Shown: one piece after another, positions 37,901 through 51,500 of the stretch | Layout: each line of letters begins with the position of its first letter | Numbering within the stretch: the first letter of the stretch is position 1 | Position numbers and translations under genes: made by a program | The notes under the pieces: generated by a model | What the model saw: the letters and a program-made list of their open reading frames with translations, nothing else | Databases searched by the model: none | What the model was told of the DNA's origin: nothing | DNA from: Solea solea | Lineage: Eukaryota; Chordata; Actinopteri; Pleuronectiformes; Soleidae | Reading direction: 5' to 3' | Length of the DNA: 64,000 nt | Assembly (NCBI RefSeq): GCF_958295425.1 | Contig: NC_081139.1 | Coordinates: 19,694,388 to 19,758,387 of the forward strand

Positions 37901-40900
37901 GAGCTATTTTGGAGGTATGGGTGTGGTCTGGATCGTTTTTTTCAAATTTTTTCTCATCTGTGAGTTTGATTGGCACATTTATCTTCCAAGTGTCTGGATT
38001 TCCTCTTCTATTAACCCCGTTTGCTTTTATCCATGTGCCCTCTCTGCACTAATTCCCTAATTATAGCTTGGAATGATGTAGGAAGAGGAGATCTTATCAT
38101 GTCTAAGTACAAAAGTGTAGTGTAGACATTTTAGTGTGTGGTTGAATTGACATGTGTGTTTTCCCCTTTTCTTTCATTTACTTTCTTCCCCCCTTTTAAA
38201 CAAACTTTTTCAAACACATTTCTTGTAAATGCCACTGTCATGTCATATGCTGAAAATGAAACCACGGCCAGTTAGCTTAGCATAATAGGTTATACATCCC
38301 ACAAACACTTTATTTAGTTTGTGTAAGCAGTCCCAGCCTAAGTATGTTTAGTTTTATTATGTATATGTTGCTGACAGACAACATGTTAGCTGTATCCAAT
38401 CATTATGCTAAATTAAGCTAAGCTAATGGGCTGCTGGCTCACTAAAAGTTTGTATTCAGTTTGTGTAAGCAAACTCAACCGTGTGTATAAAGACGTGTCC
38501 TATAACACTGAATGTGTATACATGTTGGTGATAGACAGACATGTTGGCTGTTTCCCCCTGTTTCCATTATTTACGCTAATCTAATCTAATATGCTGCTGG
38601 TTTTCTAATTGAAACTAATTATTCAGTTTATGCAAGCATACCCAACCTCATTATAGTGCTACACATTTTGATTTTGTGTATCCTATCAACAACATGTACA
38701 TAAACATAGACAACATGCTAGCTGTTTCCCCATTTCAAGTCTTAATGCCAAGCTGAACTCAGCTAAATGGTGCTGGTTTACCAATTTAAACTTTTTATTC
38801 AGTTTATGTAAAAACAATGTAAAGACATGACCCAACAATGTTCTTGTGTACTGTACATGCTGCTAATAGGCAACGCTAGCTGTTTCTCCCTGTTTCCACA
38901 TTCATCTTTATGCTAAGCTAACCTATTAGGCTAGTGGTTCACTAATCGAAAAGTTTTATTCAGCTTGTGCAAACATACCCAACCTAAGTGTATAAATACT
39001 TATGCCAATAGTAAAAATACAATTTTGTTGTAATGTTGCTGACAGGCAGACATGTTAGCTGTTTCAAATCTTTATGCTAAGTTAAGCTAATAGGCTGCTG
39101 GCTCTTATTGAATGTCCAGTGTGTAAGAATTAGTGACATGTCCTGGTGAGACTGCAGATTGTAACTGCAGTGGTCCTTGCATGCCAGAAAGTACATTGTT
39201 CCTTACAAGCTTTACTTCTTTTCAAAATTCAAAATGTGTGTTCTGTCAGGTTTGTCCTTTCACGCTGATATAGAAATATAGCAGCATAAGTCTCTGTAAA
39301 GTTTCCTTGAGTGTTTTGAAAGGCACTAAAATGTATTATTATTACCATAAGATGGCAGCTTCCATAAAACAAGGCCTTTGCCTAAAGTACATATAAAAGG
39401 TATATTCTGAGGCAAACAAAACCAAATATTTTTTTAATTGATTAAACACTCAAACAAGCATATTTTGGTAGTATGTACCAATAGACCCCCCTAAAGGTTA
39501 CACACTGGACCTTTAATACAGAACAATCAGACATGATTCTTACTCTTTGTAAGAATAAGCATATATTTCTCATGATGCCATCTTTGTTGTTTCTTTAAAC
39601 AGATCCACTTTAAACCTGCTTTAACAAGGAAAACATATGCAGACATTGATTGAGGAATACAGCCTGTTCAGTGGTTAACTCAGAGAAGAGGCTTATCCTA
39701 TGGCAAACAGCTCGATGATCACCAAACAAGCTTTATTGTTGACTGAACTTTCCTGCCAATTTGCTCGCTGCTTTATATCTAAAACCCTTCCTCTAGTCAC
39801 TCCTTCCTTTAACCCTTTGCCAGTAACCCTTCTGTCTTCCCTTATCGTGTTTAACCCTCTCCTCTTCCCGCCCCTCCCTCTCCTTGCTCCTCTTCTGCCT
39901 CCAGGTCGGATGACAGCGACTCCTCGCTCTCCGAGGTGCTCAGGTAGAGGAACTATGTCTGTCACTTTCTGTTTTTCCCATTTGCCTGGTTACTCACCTC
40001 TCATCTCCACCAGTGCTCAGTGCCTCACCCGGCCTTTCAGCCTCCTCCTCCTCCTCTGTCTCCCTCTGCGGGTGGGGTTGTTGTGGTGCATGTTTTAACC
40101 ACACATGGTCCTGCTCCAGCTGTGTGATGTTGGTGTTTTTTTTCTGTGTGGTTAGTTGTTGGCAAAGAATATTTGGATGAACCTCATCACTTTTTTTTAA
40201 CAGGCTGTGATTGAAAAATAATAAAATCCTGTTGTGACTGAAGTAAACAGCTGTTATTGTCACTGATCTGAGTGACAGGATTGATAAAGGCTGTAGTTTT
40301 TTTACTCCATTCACACCTGGCTGTGTTAAATCCAGGTCTGAACAAGCCCAATCCATCCTGAATATGTTGTCAGATCAAATAACAGAAACCACATCACTAG
40401 AAGTGCACTTATTGTAAGTCGCTTTGGATAAAAGCGTCTGCTAAATGACATGTAACATGTAACAAGTGGTTTGAGGACGCATGTAGCCACATTCCTGAGC
40501 ATGCATTAAAGCTATCAGTCCAAAACAAGACACATTATCAGTCCTACGTTAATTAATTTGTAGCCAATGCCACAATACCAACATTGACTGTCACACAATT
40601 TCTTTTTCGACTGCTTAAAATCTTATGTTCTCCTGTTACAGCAGTGTAGGTGGACATTTGTTTAACTCTCTTTTTCTCTCTCTTTCCCTGTCACTCACAC
40701 AGAGAAGCACACAAACACACTGACAGCAGGCACATCTGTACAGTCGAACAAAACACAAAAAATACAATTTTCTCCTTGTGAACAGATACAAGGTCATTGT
40801 CTTATTTGCAGCAGGGTGAAATGCCAGGTACAATCTCAAGTGGTCACATGACACACACACTTTTTAATACTTTTAATACCATGGGGCAGGTGTTAATACC

Positions 40901-43040
40901 ACGTCTGGCCATGTGAAGGTTACCAATAGAGAAAAGTTCTCCATTGATGCCGGTGTTATTTGTGTTAGATAGATAAAACTACTACCAGTAGCCAGTGAGG
41001 GCTGGGTCAAATTTACCACATCCACATAGGGTTGCTTGTATTTCCGCATGTGCTTATGAGCTTATGAGGGTTCTCATGTTAGTCTAGTGTTCAGAAAGTG
41101 TGCATTCTCGATCTCCTATTCCATTCTAGGATCGGTATTTTGGGATTTCTTGTTTTTTCTGTTAGTTCTAAGTTGTACATGATACATGAGTACTGGCGGA
41201 CTTCCTCATGAAACCTCAAGCGCATGTTTCCATGGTTACCTCCTTCTTTGTTGTCTCTTTTGACCCAAAAACCAGCACACCAACAAGTGGAGTAGAAAGA
41301 TACGGGGAGAATTTTTAAGTCCATAGAAATATGTGTGACATTTACGTCAAATGGATCCTAGTCCACATGCCGATGTGGAAACTATAACCGGGCCCGTATA
41401 GCCGAAAGCAGTATATAGACATAAAGTGGAGGAACATGGCTAGTGTTCATATTGTGACTTACCAGTGTATAAATAGTAATGGAAAACAGAATGTTCCCCT
41501 TCCTATCAGTCCTCTCTGCTTCTGTATCTCACAAACACACAAACAGAATCACACCCTGTCTGTTTTTCCCATGTATTGCAGAGGGCACACACTGACCCAC
41601 GTCCATAATTTCATCCATCCGCAGATCTCCACAACATCCATTAGCAACTCTTATTTAGTGCAAAACACATTAAGATATCTTCCTCACTCTGATAGAAAGG
41701 GAATAATCACAGCCATTTGGAGCAGTGCCCTGCTTTTGAACATTAGAGCGCTGCGCTGGGCAATATTTTACAGTTTATTAAACAGACTATAGAGAAAAAA
41801 CTGAGACACAGACACTATGGACCTGTCCACACGTACTGTCGGTGGGTATTTTTTTGTTGTTGTTGTTGTTGTTTGCCTTCCAGAACTTGTAGTGACATCT
41901 TGTCAATCTCTCCTCTGATTGGGTTTACATTTATGGTTATATCGCCACCTGTTGACTTGGCATGCTTTCACAGCAGTTTGTGGGCTTTTGTTTTTCATGT
42001 GCGATTAAGGCTATTTTTAGGAAAACCTTAGTCTTAATAAAGGACAAAATTCTAACACTGCAGAGTAACGCTGACATTGTCTATAGTGTTTCCATTAAAA
42101 CGGCTCTAATAATTATATGAAAATGTAATGCATCTCTGTCGTTATTCAAGCACTAGGGCAGCAAAAAAGACGGACTGAATTTCCATGAAAACCAGCAGAA
42201 TCGTCTTTAGACAAAATTAATTGGGTTTACAGCCTGGAGGGTAATGAGGTTCATTCAAGTGAAACAGCACAGCCCAATTCCCCTTCTCATGTTGTCTGTT
42301 CCTCTTTCTTCACCATTTAGTAAAAATCAGTTTAATAAGCCTGTCATAAAGCAGCACCGTGTTTTTAAATCATCGCTGGACTTTAAAAGTGGGTGCAGCA
42401 CCGATCCTGTGTTCACGTGTCACACCCGCCATCACAGCTCGCCTGTAGCTGATAATCTGTTGAATTGTAACATTTCTCCATGGACCACAATCCCTTTTCC
42501 ATGGTTTCACACAATGCAGCTGTAGACGTGCTGAACTGAGAGTCGTCTTCCACCTGATTACCAGAGAGTGGATGCTGCATGTGGTGATGATGCTGTGCTG
42601 TGTGGTTTATTTTTGAGTTGCAGGTTGCTTTGGAGTCGGTCAACCAGGCTGTGGTTGCTGGAAACTGTTGTTTTGAACTTATTCTGTACATCCGGTTATG
42701 TTTTTTATTTTTTAGTCAGACTTGGCAGGCATGCATGCAGTTTTCTTCTTTTTTTTTGTACTGGCTGAGTTTGCCGGTTTTGATTTTGTTTGGCACTATA
42801 AAAAGATGCTTCTGTGTTTAATTTTTGATTTGACGTGTGTATTTTTGTGTTGTCGTGCTGTGACATTAGAGTGTGTGCAGACAAAGAGAAGGAGCTTTGA
42901 CAGATTTCAAGCACACGCCTCTGTATTTCGCTCACTCTGTGCAGAGACTGTGTCCAAAGTTTTGCGTGTAATCACAGATTCTTTTTTAACCCTCTTCACA
43001 TCCTCTGGCTCTTCCTCACTTTTTATCCACTACCTCACTT

Positions 43041-43083
<43 letters not shown>

Positions 43084-46000
43084 AACCACCACTTGTGTTA
43101 TTAGGAAGCCCACCAGGGACCAATTTCCACACATTTCTCCCTCCTCTTCTCACCCTCTCCCTGCTCTGTCTCACTCTGCTGACTGCTCCGGGCACTGGGG
43201 GGACTGTGGCCTGTCAATGGGACATAGATTGAGGGTGGGGATGGAGGTGGGGGGCGGTTCAGCAGAGATTCAGCAAGATAGATTGAGTACACATTGTGTA
43301 GGAGAAGCTGTGAGTGCATGCGTGTGTTACAGAGAGGTTCAATAGGAAAAGCACTATACTACTGTTGTTGTTCCTTAATTGGACTATTCAACAAAATTCC
43401 CCTATTCCCCTTACTATTCCCCTTACAACAAAATGTAAGGGGAGGGGGAAGTGGAGGTAACCCAGAGAGATGGAGCAGGTGGATTTTAAACCAAAAGGGT
43501 GTTGTGTGTGTGTATGTGTGTATGTTTGAGCAAGCACAAATGCACGTGTGTGTAATCCATTGAGGTTTGTATGAATTTGTCTTGTCTCTGTATAATGACA
43601 GTGTTTTTTTTTTTGTGTGCATGTTTGTGTTCAGTCCTGTGTCGTACAGAAAGAACATAAACTAATCAGCCACAGCATTAAAACCAGTTACCGTTTTTTA
43701 TGTTGTGGTTGATCTGTAGAGATCATAGACTGTGTATAAGAAATGGATGCAGTTGCAAAACAAGCACTGTTTTTAAAGCCTTGAGACGGGCAAAATTCAG
43801 GTTTTTAAACCCAGACGTTCACAGATGATCACCTGAAACCAGACTCCTGCTGGATGATACCAGCTGTCAATCTCTCATTCGTGCTGTGTTTAATTGTCTG
43901 TTTCCCTCTTACAGGGAACATAATTAGAAAATCTGCATCATATTCTATTGAAGAAGACTATTTTGAGACCATTAACTCATCCGGATATTTTTAAAATAGA
44001 GTGAAAAGTCGGCTTATTTTACCATCGACTCACCTTTTGAGAGGGAATTATATTCCCAACCAATGGATTCGCTAACTGATACTTCCCGAACTGGTAAACT
44101 ACATCCATTTCTTAGATGCAGTCTATGCGAGAGATGTGGAAAGCAATCATACTCATACTGTACTGATTTGCACTAACAAGAGTGTGACCGTGTGTGACCT
44201 GTAGGGGTGTGATCAATCCCATTGGTGGTGTGAAGGGAGGACGGACGGCGCCTCTGCAGTGTGTTTCTGTAGCCGAGGGCCACTCGAAGCCCGTCCTGTG
44301 TGTGGACGCCACAGATGAGCTGCTGTTCACTGGATCTAAAGGTACATTCCCTATATTAGCTGTTGCGTTTGCAGCCCCTCCTTTTAAAAGGTACTGTGTT
44401 TCTCGTAAGCATAAAATGGCAGCAAGCATTTTATACTATAAATGTACTATTTAAAAACGTATATAGAAAAAAATTAGATATATGATCTTACTATATAAGT
44501 GTTGACGTTGATTTGACATATTTATGTATAGATTATGGCTGCAACTATAATCTGTTATTTTGTTTGATTAATCGAATAGATGTTTGGTCCATAAAATGTC
44601 TGAAAGTTATGGAAAATGTTGATCTTTTTTCCCCAACCCTCAAAATTGTGATGTTCTCAAATGTAAATGTTTTATCCTCAAACCAAATTGATTTTATTTT
44701 AATGATTTCTTTGCAATATGGAACAAAGAAACCAAAAAAAAATTCACATTTAAGAAGATGAAAAATGACAAAACTTCCACTAGAGATTTATTCACATAGT
44801 TGCAGAATGATTTAGTAATCAATTAATAACTGATTAATCGATCAGTTGTTGCAGCCCTGATTCAGATAATGACCACTGACTTTTAGGTTATGTTATTTTT
44901 AGGAAATAATTCATCCTTGATCATCATTCATTGATTGTGTGTTTTGAGTGAAACTATGTAGAAATAAAAGAAATTAAATGAAAATTCCTCAGTGATTATG
45001 CTGTGCTCATCGTTAACAATCGTGGTATTGATGTTTTTTAACGTAGTTCTAAAAGCATTTGCTAAAATGTTGAACTACTATATATACTATATATTGAATG
45101 GTATTTTAATGTAAGGGTTAGGTTAGGCTGAACCTTGATTTTTGCAATACAATATACAAACAAATGAGCGTCACAGTAAATAACTTGTGTCTTTTGTGCA
45201 AACTAGGCCTATTTGAACTTTACTTCTCTGACTCCTCCCCCAGATCGCACATGTAAGATGTGGAACCTGGTAACGGGTCAGGAGATCGCCACTCTCAAAG
45301 GCCACCCCAACAACGTGGTGTCTGTCAAGTACTGTCCGTCCTCCGGTCTGGTCTTCTCTGTCTCCACGTCCTACATCAAAGTGTGGGACATCCGTGACTC
45401 TGCCAAGTGCATCCGCACGCTAACGTAAGTTTGGGGGAAGAAGCAGTTTGGATTTTTCGGAAAAAGTGCTGCTCAGCACAGATATGGTTTGTGATTTTTT
45501 CATAACCAAGACGTTATATAAGGAAAGGAAGAATAAATGGTACCAGTGTCTGTTTCAAAGTTTAGAGTTCACAGCAGTATAACACAGAAACCTGACAGTT
45601 AAATATATCTGATCCTTATAATACCCCCGGGTGCTTTTCACAAGTTTCTGACAAACTGTCCCTAATTCTTTTCTGGAAAATGCTTATTCATTGCAATTAA
45701 AGCATGCAAAATAAACAAGATAATGGAGTTAATCAATTTTGGAGTCTGTAATGATGCTGAAGTTTGCGTCCAGCTTCGCAGCTACTCGGTTTGTCACTTT
45801 GTTCCCCTAAGGAGACTTAGGGGAACTTTACTACCTTAACTTTTGTCAAAGAAAACAAGTTTCCCCCTAACTGCCGATCGGGAAGCTGTTTATCTGCATG
45901 CAAACTTCAGCGTTGTGATTGACGACAGTTCCTGATATGACATAATCAATCTAGTAATACTGGGGGAATCCGTTGCCTGTGGGTCCCCATCACTCAGTCT

Positions 46001-48520
46001 TCTATGCTCGCTTTGAGTGTGTTTTATAGCAGTGATCCATCTCTGACATCCTTGGTATCTGTGGCAATCCAGTTAAAAGTTAAGTGTCTTTGTTTTTTTG
46101 CCTGGTATACAGTATATGCTGCCAGTTGTATATGTGTAAGGATGTGAGTGTCATTCCCTGCCAAAATGGCATTGCTTTGGCTCTCGTGGCGCAAGCTACC
46201 GGAGCTCTGTGAGGGAAAATTGGATTTGAAATGGGTCTAAAAGTGAAACTGTACAGTGTTCCCCACGACACTCTCCATTTCTCCCTCTCCTTCATTTTTA
46301 TTGGTCTCCTACCTGTCCTTCTCTCTCTCTCTGACGCAGTTTGTTTTGTCTTTACCCCCACAGTTCATCGGGGCAGGTGGTCTCAGGGGACGCGTGTGCT
46401 GGTACCACCACTCGCACAATAACCTTTGCACAGGGCGAGTGCCAGATCAACCAGATTGCCCTCAGCCCATCAGGATCTGTGCTTTACACTGCAGCTGGAA
46501 ACACTGTTCGCATGTGGGACCTCAACAGGTACAGTTCATCCACTATTTCCTCACTAATATGGATGGGTATCAAAAACCATTATTAAACTTATAACAATCC
46601 CTCACTGGTCAATATTATTAACAATAAATGATAGATCCCAAGTTCTAGAAAAGTATTTTGGATTATTAATATGTAGTATAGAAATCAGTATCAGGTAAAA
46701 TATCTCTATTCGTCATCACATTCAGTGGTTTTATTTATGCAGTTAGTTCCTTCACAGTCTTAATTCTTGTAGAGGTGCACGTGTTTGTTTACTTGTCAGA
46801 GGGCTGTCAAAAATAAGTGTAGGAAACCAGCAACATGTACAGGAGCTCATTTTCACAAACAACCTATGGACATTCTCTGCATCGCCAGCAGCTGTAACCA
46901 CAGCCGTAGCTCAGGAAGGCTGAGAAGCAATTTCTAAAAATTCCTTATCAGTCTTTTTTTGGTTCGAAAGGTCACTTAAATTCACAAAACAGGTTTGTGG
47001 GCCTGATACTGTTCTGTAAATAGCCTTTTCTGATCCATATTCCACACTGCACTGTAATTCAGCGACCAAAGGGAGATTGTGATCATTTTTTTCTGCAACT
47101 TGACTGCTTGGCAGATGCTTACAGCCATGAGGTGGTAATTCTAGTTTTCACTTCTAGAGGGAAATGATTAAGAGATTGAAGCAGACAGTTTACGCTGAGG
47201 GGCTCGGACTCATTTAATGATACAGAACGAGCCCCCAGAAATGAAAAATGAATGTATTACACATTTAATTCAGTATCATCTCTGCCGACGGCATCGCTGT
47301 GTCTCGGCAGTTTCGCTTCACTTGCAAGACGGAAAGTGATTTTATTCGGTGATACAGGCAACTTGAAACTCTTATAAGCAATGAATTTCACAGACCTTTG
47401 CTTCTTGTCCTTTGGTGTGTGTGCATGCATGCGTGTGCGTGTTTGTGTGTGTGTGTGTGTGTGTGTAGAATGCAGGCAACTGGAAAGCTGACAGGCCACA
47501 TTGGTTCTGTCATGTGTCTGACGGTGGGACGGTCTCTGCTGGGAAAAGACCAAGTCATCACTGGCTCCAAAGACCATTACGTAAAGGTAACAAACACACT
47601 CATCAAGTAACATCCACCACATGCACGAGGTCAGAGGTGGTGACTGTCTGTACATCAAAGGCTGACTTTTCTCCTCCTCTACACATTAAAATATGTTAGA
47701 AAACAGTGCTTCAGAACATATAATATGTAAATATATATACATATACTGTATAAACATATACATACATATAGTCAGACATAAAGTACAACTGTACAGAGTC
47801 AAGACTAAAAACAGTTTCTCTTCAGCCTTCAGCTCACGATTTTTAGGAATATCTAAAAATATAGCTGAGATTGACTCAAGAGGAATGTGAGTTATGGCAG
47901 CCGTTATTTTCCCAAATTGAGTTTTTTTTTAAGGATGATTAGCTGGATAGTTATGTTTAATTCATCATGAGCTTTCCTTGTGGGATTTCTATCATTTATA
48001 AGACCTGTTGAATTCAAAAGATTACGGTTTTATTTCATTTCTAAGAATTACTGTAAATGCTCCGACAGTCAATGTGCAAACTAACTGCTTCTTGTCAGGG
48101 AGTTTGATACCAGTAGGTTTGTGTTAATATTCTGTACAAACAGAGACTATAATCTGTATGTGTGTGTGTGTGTGTGTTCAGCTCCTGCAGTGGACACACT
48201 CCCAGTGTCTCAGAGCAGAGAATTTGCTGAATTTAATTTGAAACTCATTTGTCAAGGTGTTTATGAACACATTTTCCTGTGATGGCAACAATTCTATCCC
48301 CTCACAGGGATTTTAAATGATGCTCCGTTTCCCCTGTTTTCTCCTTTTCAGGTTTTTGATGTGGCAGAGGGAACTCTGGGTAACGTCGGCCCTGCTCATA
48401 ACTTTGAGCCTCCACATTATGATGGCATCGAGTGTCTGGCTGTCCAGGGAGATGTTTTGTTCAGCGGGTCACGGGATAATGGCATCAAGAAATGGGACCT
48501 TGAGCAGCAGGAGCTCACGC

Positions 48521-48589
<69 letters not shown>

Positions 48590-51500
48590 CATTAGGGCTG
48601 TGCTGTTGGGGAGTTTTTGCTACCAAGGTTTTTGAGCACAGTGTGGCCCTGTAGGCTGTGATGAGTTAAGCCCAAGGGATTTATTTGGCCAAGGAGAACA
48701 GAGGCAACAACGCTCCCTCCAATTGTGAAGCTCAGTCGTTAAGATGCCACAGATAATCATCTGTCGAATGGCCTTTTACATATTTCATTCGAATCAGGAA
48801 CTCTGTGTGAAATAATCTGCTCTCGGCTCCGTCTTTATGCGTGTGTTGAGTTGCACCAGGCTCTGGTTGCTTTCTTACTGTCAAGCAATGAACACAATAG
48901 CTTTTCTCCTGGAGTCAACCTTGAAACTCAGTCTGCACAGTAACAATGTTCTCCGAACAACTGGACATCCAACGAGCACTGGCTCTGTGTTTGTGTCATT
49001 TCCCTCACATGTGCCATATCATATGGCACTGGAATAGGCCGAGCTTCAGGTTACTTTGTTTGTACCCGTAGGTCGATATGGCACAACATACTAAGAGATA
49101 AGCAGATAAAAATATGCTATGACAGACGACTCTGGTCACCTCTAATTCGGAACATAAGCAGCAATGGAATTAAATACCCATAACAGAGGCTAAATATTAA
49201 ATTGAATCAAATATATACAAATTGCTTGGATAAAAAGAATAAAAAATACCTCTGGGAACAAGTTTAAAGCAATAATGAGTGTAAATGCTCTGACAGTCAA
49301 TATGCAAAATAATTGTTCAGCTCAGAAACAGCAGCAGGAACCTGTGGACTCAAAATCGCTGTCTGGAAATTCTGCTTGTCATACTCTCATGAATATTGTT
49401 TTTTGCAGAATCGCGATTTTTTTTTAGCAAATCACCCAAGCCTGGTGGCTTTCTCCTTACACTCTGAAAGACACACATATACTCTGTGACCACGCTGAGG
49501 ACATACTGTATACAAGCACACAAGTGCTATTTAAAACCAAGACAACATGTGCCTTTACGTTTTCCTGCACATTATGTTGGGATCTTCAGTGTCAGCAGAG
49601 CGAGGCATGATTTTTATATTCATGTGGACGTCGAGCTCATACATTTTTAACGATGGTTGACTGTGCTTTAGTGATGCGTGTGAGATTGTGTTGCATCAGC
49701 CCCGCAGGTGGAAACATGCAGAGACCCATCGCTGTCTGAGGCTTAACATTTATGATCTTTTGACCTGTGTCAGCTCTGCGTACTGTGTGTGCCGTGCAGC
49801 TGGGGAGTGAGCAAATTTAAAAGCTGGTGGTGGTGAGGAGGTGAGAGCAGATAAGGTAGTTTCAGCGTAATCCTTCCACTCAGTGATGATGCTGAATTTA
49901 AAGGTTTAATCAACATAAATCCTGATAATTCCATGTTTTTCCAAGGTAATTTATGAAGCAGGAATGTTGAATGTGTGCTGTTGGCAACATGAAGGCTTGC
50001 AGTTTGTTGTCGCTACCATTTGACTGCAGTTTCCCCCATACTTAAAGTTCACATTATTGGGTACACCTGTCCAACCACACGGCAGCAACTCAATGTACTT
50101 ATGCACCAAGCACCAGAAGGGGGAGGAAAGACTGGGTTGAGACCCTTACATAGGTCGCAGGGTCCCAAAACAAATTTGCACAAACTGTTTAGTTGAGATT
50201 TACGCATTACATTTTAAATAACATACATAAAATGAAGTTGTAATAAATTTACTGAACATCTCTTGGAAATGATTATTTTACCTATTTAAAATGATATTAG
50301 TTGTAAATAGTCGCTACATTATGTATGAATTTGTGATGATTTTGGTGACTGTAGTTCAAAAGTTTGTACAGCTACACATCACAATATCTGTCCAACTGAA
50401 GCAAACAAAAGTCAAAAGTCAAAAAAGTCAAAAGGTGCAGGATTTCTCTATTTATTCACATAGAGAACAAAGTGCATCAAGTCTGTGTATTGAACGTGGA
50501 TGGGACAACTCTAACATAGCTTTCTCCACCATTATCCCACTGTAAACCCCCTCTTTTTCAGCCAGGTAACTTCTGCCAGTTTCCCTCATTCATGTTAGCA
50601 GCGCCATCACGAGGAGACATGAAATAGCGATGTAAAATCTGATAAAATATCGATATTTGCCCTGGGATAACGATTTTCGTATTGCATGATGACAATAGAT
50701 CACCAAATCGATATTTTGACACACCCCTACTGTGAAATTATAAATGTCAACATACATTTCTTCATCCTTCACCAGCAATGCACTGGCTGATGTGAAACAT
50801 GATTTCAGACTGAATGAATCAAGTCAATCAAAAGACTATTTCCTATTTTTGTATACAGTCTATGCGTGCAGCTCTGGTTGGAGACTGTATTTCCCTCTAT
50901 AGCCAACACTGGCTGAGCTGTGACAGTAAAACGCTGTGCTGCCAGTGGAGGATTGAGTTGGTGGACAGCTTCTTGCCTCCAGATTACTCCCTTCATATCC
51001 TCCATTCACACAGAGTGTTCGCTCTGTGGAGAGAGTCAACAGTGTCATTGTGTGTAATGTGGCAGGAAAGCAGTGTGTCAACAAGCGAGCTGTAGAGCCC
51101 ACATGACTCACAGCCACAGGTAGCAGAGAGCAACCTCATTCCGTGTGTGTGTGTGTGTGTGTGTGTGTAGGTGTGCACATGTCTGTAGAAAGCTGTGAGG
51201 ACATCTTTGTGAGGATATTTTGGCTGGTCTTCACAACTTCAAAGGACTTTTTGAGAGATAAGACTTTAAGTTAGACTGAGTTTTGGTTAGGATTAGGTAA
51301 AGATTAGGGTTAGGCCAGTAGTAGTTATGGTTAAAGTTAGAGTAAGTCTCCAGGAAATGAATGTAAGTCTGAAGTCATGGACACCAGACTGTGTGTGTTT
51401 GTACTTGTATTTGTTCCTTCTTTAGGGCATTTCTAGCATAAACACTGACCTTGCCAGGACCAGCAGTCCTCACTGAGACCAAAACCTGGTCCTAATGAAG

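Larger units (their letters stand above)
35261..39904 (+). other. Intron 26, 4.6 kb, with a 160-bp tandem array
   Basis: Holds an inverted dispersed repeat copy (about 35345-35540), short (GT)n tracts near 36900, a tandem array at about 38255-39110 and a MITE-like copy at about 39112-39516. The stretch 37010-37300 is unique-looking and not attributable to any repeat I know. No coding exon was seen. Confidence 0.7.
39944..44204 (+). other. Intron 27, 4.3 kb
   Basis: Contains an inverted 'GCTTTGGATAAAAGCGTCTGC' repeat (40408-40465), a (TTG)n run near 41855, (TC)n(AC)n at 43040-43082 and a short Tc1-like end near 43660-43705. The open frame at 42722-43345 is mostly repeat-derived and not supported. 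Confidence 0.7.

Noticed and set aside
38255..39110. Regular repeats suggesting a CRISPR array
   Set aside because: Units of about 160 bp diverge throughout with no constant repeat and variable spacer pattern; this is a eukaryotic tandem repeat.
42722..43345. A 207-codon open frame on the + strand, the longest in the window
   Set aside because: It contains poly-Phe, a Ser-Leu and Thr-His run made by the (TC)n(AC)n tract, and no known domain. It lies inside intron 27.
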